Part shown: piece by piece, positions 57,559 through 64,000 of the stretch | Layout of the letters: each line of letters starts with the position of its first letter | How positions within the stretch are numbered: position 1 is the stretch's first letter | Source: Thamnidium elegans | Lineage: Eukaryota > Mucoromycota > Mucoromycetes > Mucorales > Mucoraceae | Assembly: GCA_025201345.1 (NCBI GenBank) | Contig: JAIXMG010000005.1 | Coordinates: forward strand, 248,001-312,000 | Length of the DNA stretch: 64,000 nucleotides | Direction of reading: 5' to 3' | Position numbers and translations under genes: made by a program | The notes under the pieces: model-generated | The model's input: only the letters and a program-made list of their open reading frames with translations | Told to the model about the DNA's origin: nothing | Database searches by the model: none

Positions 57559-57861
57559 AAACAAAATCAAAAAAAAAAAATGCTTGGAAACCCAACCCTA
57601 AAATGTTAATTTTAATCGTTACACATTTTTTAAGTAGTCATCGCAACCGTACGATAGGATTGCGTGTGTTACGCGTGCATCAACTTGCAAAAAAAAAAAA
57701 AAAAAAAAAAAAATGACGCGTGACTCATTAGTTCGTATTTTGACTGGCTCAAAATGGTGTATACGATTTCACCCGAAAATAAACGGAGAATTCATACCGT
57801 GAGAAATAGAAATTAAACAAGTAGATTTTTTATTTTTTTATATAAATTGGGATATATATAA
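57559..57861. other. Short intergenic gap
   Basis: Holds two poly-A runs (for example 57689-57713). It separates two convergent genes; no feature recognised. Confidence 0.5.
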
Positions 57862-57958
57862 TTATATGATAGTTGCAATAGGTGAATTGACATTTGTTTT
57901 TGAAGTAAGTGCTATTCTACAGTCTCGTGGTAAGATAGATGATGATGGTGATGATGCA

Positions 57959-57989
<31 letters not shown>

Positions 57990-58437
57990 GTGTGGATGAT
58001 GCTATATTATTATTAGATGTGGTAGTATTTATATTGGGTATAGTTTCATCATTCTTTTCCTCTTCTTCTTCAACTTCTTCATCCTCATCTTTAGCAGATA
58101 ATCTTAACGGTGAATGATTTTCTTTATTATTTACAACGTGTTTCATGGAGAATTCATCAGATGAGTGTTCTTCTTCATCTTCAGCTGCCATGACACGTCT
58201 ATTTGTACGTCTTGTACGTGCATTTAAGACTTCTTCTGCTTTTGATATTGTGTTACATAATAATAACCTTTCGCGAACATGATACCTCTGTTTACTTCGT
58301 TTATCATCACGATCTAATTTTTTACAACCGAGCGTATAAGCTTTATTGGCAATTTGACGAGGTGATAATGTTGTAGTAGTAAAAATTGTACAAGGCGCTG
58401 AACGATTATTTCTTTTAGACCAAATTGTAGTAGCCAT
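57862..58437 (-). CDS. Hypothetical acidic, Ser-rich protein
   Basis: A single exon encodes 191 aa. The N-terminal 80 residues are basic and non-repetitive (SPRQIANKAYTLGCKKLD, RERLLLCNTISKAEEVLN), so probably a folded or helical region. The second half is low-complexity: Glu/Asp-rich (DEDEEVEEEEE) and a run of about ten serines encoded by a GAT/ATC trinucleotide repeat (57958-57990). No family was recognised. The sensible start, a T-rich leader and codon use argue for a real gene. The start faces the AIG1 GTPase gene 267 bp away. Confidence 0.6.
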
Positions 58438-58704
58438 TTTCTTTTAATCTCTTCAAATACATATATTGTGCTTTTTTCCTTCTTTTTTTTTTCTTTTTTG
58501 GGTAAATATAGTAATGATATAAATGTAGAGAAGAGAGAAATAGCTTTATATTGTGTTGAGAAGGGTCGTATTTATATGAAAATAATAATAATTTAAAAGT
58601 CACTTTATAAACGGGTTTGTTCGGAAAAGAAAGCATATGAAAACTGCGGACCCAATCAAACCTAAATATAATCCATATTTGTCGTTTTTTTTATATTTAT
58701 TTTA

Positions 58705-59635
58705 ATGACTAAACGCTGGAGATATTGTACTGAACCTATAAATAGTTTGGCTTATACAGAGTTTAACTTGCAAGAAACAGCAATAAATATTATAGCATTA
58801 GGTAGAACAGGTGATGGTAAATCTAGTTTGCTAAATGACCTAGTTGGTAAACAAGCTTTTAAGCAAAAGATATCTGCCAAGGTAACAACAAATACACTTT
58901 ATTAATAAGCGAGCTGATTATAACCTTTAAAAAAGTCTCAAACAAAAGATATCCAATCATTAACTGCATTTTGGGCTCCATTACACCCATACCTTCATAA
59001 CAAGGAAGATTTTGGTTGTCCAATCCATGTTATAGATACTCCAGGTTTCGCTGATTCCCAAAATAGAGACGATGAATTCTTTACTATTATTCAACAAGCA
59101 CTAGTTGATACTGCGATACAAAAAGGTGGTATTCATTGTATTCTACTAGTATTTAAAATCACTACCTCGTAAAGTTCATGCATACACATAAAAAAAAAGA
59201 CATTCATACAATACTAACAAACCCCTCCAAAAAAAAAAAAGATCCGACACCATTTATAAAACAATAGATTCTTTTTATAGTTTAATGTCTCCTTTTACAA
59301 AAGACTTTTGGAGAAATGTATTACTTGTATTTACTCATGCTGACGTATCTCACGGACATACCAACAGGTATCAATCTCATAAGGTTGCATTAAAGACAAA
59401 AGTCAATCGTACTTTAAAAGAAAAGTATAGTCTAGACTTTGATTTACCTATGCTTTGGATCAGTACTCAAAAATACGTTTGCGGCTTCTTGAAGGGTTTA
59501 GGTGACTGTGATTGTGAAACAGGACATAGATATCATTCCGATTCTCGTAGGCGCTTATTTGAGCAAGTAGTAAAGAGAAGACATTTACCATTCTACATTG
59601 ATTCAGGTCCCGAACACTCTCTCGAAGAGGTGTGA
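58705..59635 (+). CDS. AIG1/GIMAP-type GTPase
   Basis: The exons are 58705-58881, 58936-59168 and 59242-59635 (267 aa). The G domain is clear: P-loop ALGRTGDGKSSLLNDL, DTPGFADSQNRDDEF (G3), LLVFKITT, and THADVSHG at the G4 position. The KSYF-type AIG1 segment is represented by FWRNVLLVFTHAD. AIG1 GTPases are best known from plants and vertebrate lymphocytes; fungi, especially Mucoromycota, carry related small families of unknown role. The enzyme probably binds GTP and may act at membranes, although no transmembrane segment is present. Cysteines at 59480-59522 (CGFLKGLGDCDCETG) are an unusual cluster. Confidence 0.8.
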
Positions 59636-59734
59636 CGTAGCTTCCAGACGCGTAATTTATTTCCAATAAAATGTATTTCTCCTTTTTTTTATTTTTACTT
59701 TAACTCTTTTTTAAATAAAACTATTATTTCGACA

Positions 59735-61106
59735 ATGAAGAAAGAAGGAATCAAGTCTTATTATCAAGCAAAGATTGAGGAATGTGAAATCGTCATGAAC
59801 GAAAAGTCTCAAGACTTGAGACGTTTAGAAGCCCAAAGAAACGCATTAAACGCAAAGGGTAAAAAAAAAAAATACAATTCAGTATCTATAGAGTATATAT
59901 TGACATGACATTCTAGTTCGTCTCTTGAAGGAAGAACTTCAATTATTACAAGAACCTGGATCCTATGTTGGTGAAGTTGTTAAAGTTATGGGCAAAAAGA
60001 AAGTTTTAGTCAAGGTAAAAAAAACTGCACATTACATCTTTTTTTAAAAAAAATAGTACCCACTCATCTTTTTTTTATTTATGTAAATAGGTTCACCCTG
60101 AAGGAAAATTTGTGGTTGATCTCGGCGCCGACATTGACATTGCTTTATTAACACCTACAACCCGTGTCGCACTTCGTAACGACTCTTACCAACTCCACAA
60201 AGTTTTGCCCAACAAGATCGATCCTCTTGTTTCTCTCATGATGGTTGAAAAAGTACCCGACTCCACCTACGAAATGGTCGGTGGTCTCGATCAACAAATT
60301 AAAGAAATTAAGGAAGTTATCGAGTTACCTGTAAAGCATCCTGAGTTGTTTGAAGCTCTTGGTATTGCACAACCTAAGGGTGTACTTTTGTATGGTCCTC
60401 CTGGTACCGGTAAAACTCTCTTAGCAAGAGCTGTTGCTCATCATACAGACTGTCGTTTCATTCGTGTTTCTGGTTCCGAATTGGTTCAAAAGTATATTGG
60501 TGAAGGTAGTAGAATGGTTCGTGAACTTTTTGTTATGGCCAGGTAAGAATTTACATTATTATTATTTTTTATTTAGCCTGAAACTAATACACACAAAACA
60601 GAGAACATGCTCCTTCAATTATCTTTATGGATGAAATTGATTCTATTGGTTCCGCTCGTATAGAAAGTGGTGGAGGAGGTGATTCTGAAGTACAAAGAAC
60701 CATGTTGGAATTATTGAACCAACTTGATGGTTTTGAAGCAACAAAGAATATTAAGGTGATTATGGCCACCAACCGTATAGATATTTTAGATCCTGCATTA
60801 CTGCGTCCTGGACGTATTGATCGTAAGATCGAGTTCCCTCCACCAAGCGAGGAAGCCCGTGCTGATATTTTAAAGATCCATTCGCGTAAGATGAATTTGA
60901 CTCGTGGCATCAACCTCCGTAAGATTGCTGAAAAGATGGGTGGCAGTAGTGGTGCTGAGGTAAAGGCCGTTTGTACAGAGGCTGGTATGTTTGCTTTACG
61001 TGAACGTCGTGTTCATGTCACTCAAGAAGATTTTGAAATGTCTGTTGCAAAGGTTATGAAGAAGGATTCTGATTCTAATACCAGTTTAAAGAAGCTTTGG
61101 AAGTAG
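59735..61106 (+). CDS. RPT6: 26S proteasome regulatory ATPase Rpt6 (PSMC5)
   Basis: The exons are 59735-59858, 59917-60014, 60091-60542 and 60602-61106 (392 aa). An N-terminal coiled coil ([18 protein letters not shown]) leads into the OB domain and AAA module: Walker [19 protein letters not shown], Walker [10 protein letters not shown], arginine fingers in [14 protein letters not shown], pore loop [27 protein letters not shown] and the end SLKKLWK are typical Rpt6. It unfolds ubiquitinated substrates for the 20S core. The first few residues of other Rpt6 proteins are missing, but the ATG at 59735 follows a clear leader, so this may be the natural start. Confidence 0.97.
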
Positions 61107-61209
61107 ATTTTTATGCACATAATAAAAAAAATATATACACATACAAAAAATAATAATAAAGGAAGGGATATTATTTTTTTTATTTACAAGATTGGTTTTG
61201 GGGGGGGGA

Positions 61210-61969
61210 TTAGTCGGCTTTTTTATTACTGGATTGAATCTCTTTCTCCAATTGTGCTAATTCAGCTTCCAACGTTTTTAATTTAGTATCCAACAAGTCA
61301 TTATATTCTTCTTCAGAAAGTTGATGGATAGGAAACCAACTAGGCAAGTTGATATATTTCATAATACTAAACACTTCTTTAGGTTGCTCGGGGCCCTTAT
61401 TAGTAACTGGACGATCAACACCACCTTCCAAAATCCACTGCTGTCTCCAATTATTACCGGCTGTATACATCACTTGTAAACCAGTACAAATAGCACCGTA
61501 CATCACAGCTCCTGAAACAACACTCTTGGGTCCTTTATATGCTGCAGAAAGCAACCCACCGGTAGTAGCACCGGCCATAGCACTACTAAATAAAGCGTCG
61601 ATATCTTTTGTCTCGGAATCCTTTAATCCAAACTGAAAATTCTGTTTACGTTGGTATGTAATGAAGGTCTCTCTAACCACTACAATTGTAGATTATTAAT
61701 CGCTTTTTCTCGTAATGGCATATAAAATAACTTACTGAAAAAAGTTGCACCGAATACACCACAATTTAAACCAGTTGAAATGGCATATTGTTTGACAGGA
61801 GCATTCTTTAAAATTGCAATTGTTGCTCCTGTTGTTGCACCTGTCAAAGCTATTCCATCGTTTTAAGCGATCTATGTCTTTTTTTTTTCGGCGTGTGTTT
61901 TTTTTTTTTTTTACCTGTAAGTCCTGTACCGAATACTACACTTTCAAGTGTCTCTTTACTTCTGCTCAT
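61210..61969 (-). CDS. Tim17/22/23-family mitochondrial membrane protein
   Basis: The exons are 61969-61915, 61849-61736 and 61679-61210 (212 aa). Four glycine-rich hydrophobic segments are seen: VVFGTGLTALTGATTGATI, YAISTGLNCGVFGATFF, FSSAMAGATTGGLLSAAYKG and VVSGAVMYGAICTGLQVM, each with the small-residue spacing of Tim17-type proteins. A charged coiled-coil C-terminus (TKLKTLEAELAQLEKEI) follows. It is not a canonical Tim17, Tim22 or Tim23; it resembles small fungal relatives thought to reside in the inner membrane. The specific role is unknown. The stop is 103 bp from that of RPT6. Confidence 0.75.
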
Positions 61970-62669
61970 TTTACCAGGGTAAAGAAAATAAAAAGAAAAG
62001 AAGGGGAGGACAACATTACATATTCAGAGATTTTTAATCGAGTCACAATTTCTGAGAGAGAAAAGCTAAATTACAAGTAATCATAGCTTTTTTATTTTGG
62101 ATGTGTGCAGGAAGCGTGTATGAAAAAAAAAAAAGGTATGGAGTTATAAAAGATGGTGACGATAGGTAAAAAAAAGTCATAAGAGCTATGATGTAATTAA
62201 ACCCCAATCATCTTGGTAAGCGCGTAATTTTTTAGGAGCGTTCTACTTTACAACGTTCAGCAAAAAAAAAGCATGATGCTTATTTAAGTATTTTTTCATG
62301 CGCTCACTCAACTTCGTTTATCCGCATAAAAAGGGGGACGATGCTGCATGAATTAAGTTGGAACAATAAGTTACATAGTGTATTAATGATTAACTAGAGT
62401 ACACGAAGCAAAATAGTAGTATATTACCCTACGATATGATGAGTAAGTAAAACACGTGAGTAAATAGTATCCAATCCCTCCTATAATGAATAAACAAAAT
62501 AAAATGTCGTACTTTTTTTTGGATTGATCGTGTACGGTCAATAGCATTTTATCTATCAGCCTAAATTGAATTTGGCTGATGTCGTACAAATTTGAAACAT
62601 ATAAATACCTAATAATTTTTTGCTGTATTTATACGCCTTTCTTTCTCCTTTTATAACTTTTTTTTTCTC
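61970..62669. other. Intergenic between two divergent genes
   Basis: AT-rich; contains the promoters of the Tim17-family gene and the F-box gene. A short minus frame here (62589-62383) has no coding character I can support. T-rich initiator-like sequence lies right before 62670. Confidence 0.5.
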
Positions 62670-64000
62670 ATGAGTTGTTGGGGAGATATACCTGTCGAGA
62701 TTTTAGGTATTATCTTTAAATACCTTGAGCTAAAAGCGATACGACAGTATACGTCAATAAACGGTGCAGCCTATCAATCCCAGCGCATGTTGCAGTGTCA
62801 ACTCGTCTGCAAGAACTGGGACACACTAGCTCAAATAAATATCTATAAACAAGTGACACTGAAAAGTACGCAGCAACTGGAGAAGTTTACCTATACCTTA
62901 GTCCATAGTAATAAAGGTTCTCTGGTGAAATACATTAAGTTTCGGTTCACAGACAAAAAAGAAATACTAAATCCTTTGTTTCGACGCGTAGCTCGCTTTT
63001 GTACTGACTTACGAATGCTAGAGTTGGAACACGATGATGAATTTATTTGGGACACCATAAAAAAGGAAAGAGAAAAAGGTCACTTTTTAAAACTGGAAGT
63101 GATTCCGTTTATAAACGACCAAGCAACAAGGAATATGGTGCGAAGGTATAATTTGGCAGCTTATAGTTTACGACACTCGTTACGCGAACTTATTGTTTAC
63201 GAACTAGAGTATCCATTACGGCTTGAAAACAAGATTGTCGTACCGCATTTCCTAAAGGTAGAATTTATACACTTTCAATTTGGTGATTGTTCTGATCTGT
63301 ATACAATCGATTTTCGAGTCAAAGAGTGTCCGTCTATTAAATCGATCGATGTAATCTGTAAAGGAAGTCTACTAAGAGAAAATTCACTTGCAGACATACG
63401 CAAACATACCGTTTATGTTTTATCGCATATCAAACGACTTCGTCTTGGAATCGCCCCCTTTGGAGATAATATGTATACGTACATTATGCAAACCTTTCCC
63501 AACCTTGAAAGTATTTTCTTGGACTTTAAACCCGATCCTTACTCTATATTACATTTGATTACTAAACCAGCAGCAACCGATATTGCCATTCAGTTCCTTC
63601 GCTTTCTGATCCAAACGCCATTATATAGCATCCGGTACTTTCCTCTTAAAAGTATAGATGACGTCTTGATAGGATTTGACGACGATAAAAACATTATTAA
63701 AAATCTTCATATTGCCTATGTTCAAGGAGATCCGATAGAAGCTCTTCCGTACATATCTTTGTCGACTTACAGCAAAGTAGTAAAAACAATCAAGCTTCAA
63801 GTATGCTACGTACGCAACACTCCCTATTTTCTACCGCGACTTGGTTTAGTTGAACGTTCAGGAACTAACCTTCAACATATTAAAATAGATATGGGTGTAA
63901 AATATCGATTCGAAGAAACAATGTTAAAGAAACTATCGAACGTTACTTCCTTTTCAGATATTTTGAGTCAATGTCCGAACTTGCGCGAAATTGAAATTTG
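62670..64000 (+). CDS. F-box/LRR-like protein, 3' end outside window
   Basis: An uninterrupted frame runs from ATG 62670 to the right edge (443 codons). The N-terminus IPVEILGIIFKYLELKAIRQ, then LQCQLVCKNWDTLAQINIYK, is an F-box, split by an insertion of about 15 residues. Then come irregular leucine-rich repeats (LRMLELEHDD, IKRLRLGIAPF, FPNLESIFLDF, NLREIEI). Such proteins form a large, fast-evolving family in Mucorales and probably act as SCF ubiquitin-ligase substrate receptors. No intron is needed so far. The substrate is unknown. Confidence 0.85.
   Translation, partial: MSCWGDIPVEILGIIFKYLELKAIRQYTSINGAAYQSQRMLQCQLVCKNWDTLAQINIYKQVTLKSTQQLEKFTYTLVHSNKGSLVKYIKFRFTDKKEILNPLFRRVARFCTDLRMLELEHDDEFIWDTIKKEREKGHFLKLEVIPFINDQATRNMVRRYNLAAYSLRHSLRELIVYELEYPLRLENKIVVPHFLKVEFIHFQFGDCSDLYTIDFRVKECPSIKSIDVICKGSLLRENSLADIRKHTVYVLSHIKRLRLGIAPFGDNMYTYIMQTFPNLESIFLDFKPDPYSILHLITKPAATDIAIQFLRFLIQTPLYSIRYFPLKSIDDVLIGFDDDKNIIKNLHIAYVQGDPIEALPYISLSTYSKVVKTIKLQVCYVRNTPYFLPRLGLVERSGTNLQHIKIDMGVKYRFEETMLKKLSNVTSFSDILSQCPNLREIEI

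Noticed and set aside
57866..58117. Asp-rich plus-strand frame
   Set aside because: Shadow of the Ser/Glu low-complexity part of the minus-strand gene, created by the GAT/ATC repeat.

Overview
The window is nuclear DNA of a filamentous fungus, most probably a Mucorales (Mucoromycota) species. The evidence is AT-rich sequence, many short GT-AG introns of about 48-90 bp, dense eukaryotic housekeeping genes, a malonyl-CoA decarboxylase, and relics of mobile elements whose reading frames resemble mucoralean transposon proteins. No prokaryotic operon, CRISPR array, rRNA or tRNA was recognised. I assembled exons by hand from splice signals, reading phase and family conservation. For every complete gene model the summed exon lengths are a multiple of three, but no transcript evidence was available.

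Layout. 1-913: 5' part of a POL5/MYBBP1A-like gene (minus). 914-7800: gene-poor, with a decayed Fanzor/TnpB-like nuclease (1619-2431), a PC-esterase-type O-acetyltransferase (3252-4603) and unassigned coding debris (5688-6740). 7814-32487: compact gene cluster holding GSK3 kinase, RBM25-like splicing factor, an F-box/EF-hand protein, a HAL-type kinase, dynactin p25, a secreted subtilase, a GRAM-TBC-EF-hand RabGAP, a DEP-DH-PH-CNH RhoGEF, a GRIP golgin, HYPK, SEC22 and malonyl-CoA decarboxylase. 32488-37287: a 4.8-kb repeat island with transposon relics, a MITE-like element inside a Tc1/mariner remnant, tandem repeats and a captured fragment of an alpha-L-fucosidase gene. 37288-48879: CHL1 helicase, a GNAT acetyltransferase, a ThrE-family transporter, YJU2 and a secreted GH29 alpha-L-fucosidase. 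48880-50017: gene debris, including an intron-containing fragment of BRF1. 50018-64000: BRF1, a Zn2Cys6 factor, an HSF-type factor, an unknown acidic protein, an AIG1-type GTPase, RPT6, a Tim17-family protein and the start of an F-box/LRR gene that runs off the window.

Functional themes. Nuclear RNA work: RBM25, YJU2, BRF1, POL5. Chromosome maintenance: CHL1. Membrane traffic: RabGAP, GRIP golgin, SEC22, dynactin p25. Signalling: GSK3, HAL kinase, RhoGEF. Proteostasis: RPT6, HYPK, subtilase. Polysaccharide modification: PC-esterase and fucosidase. Nothing suggests co-transcription; genes are single units, often divergent or tightly convergent. No wholly new multi-gene system was found. The most unusual items are the Fanzor relic, a 5-nt micro-exon in the RabGAP, and two recent partial gene duplications (fucosidase and BRF1) inside repeat-rich gaps.
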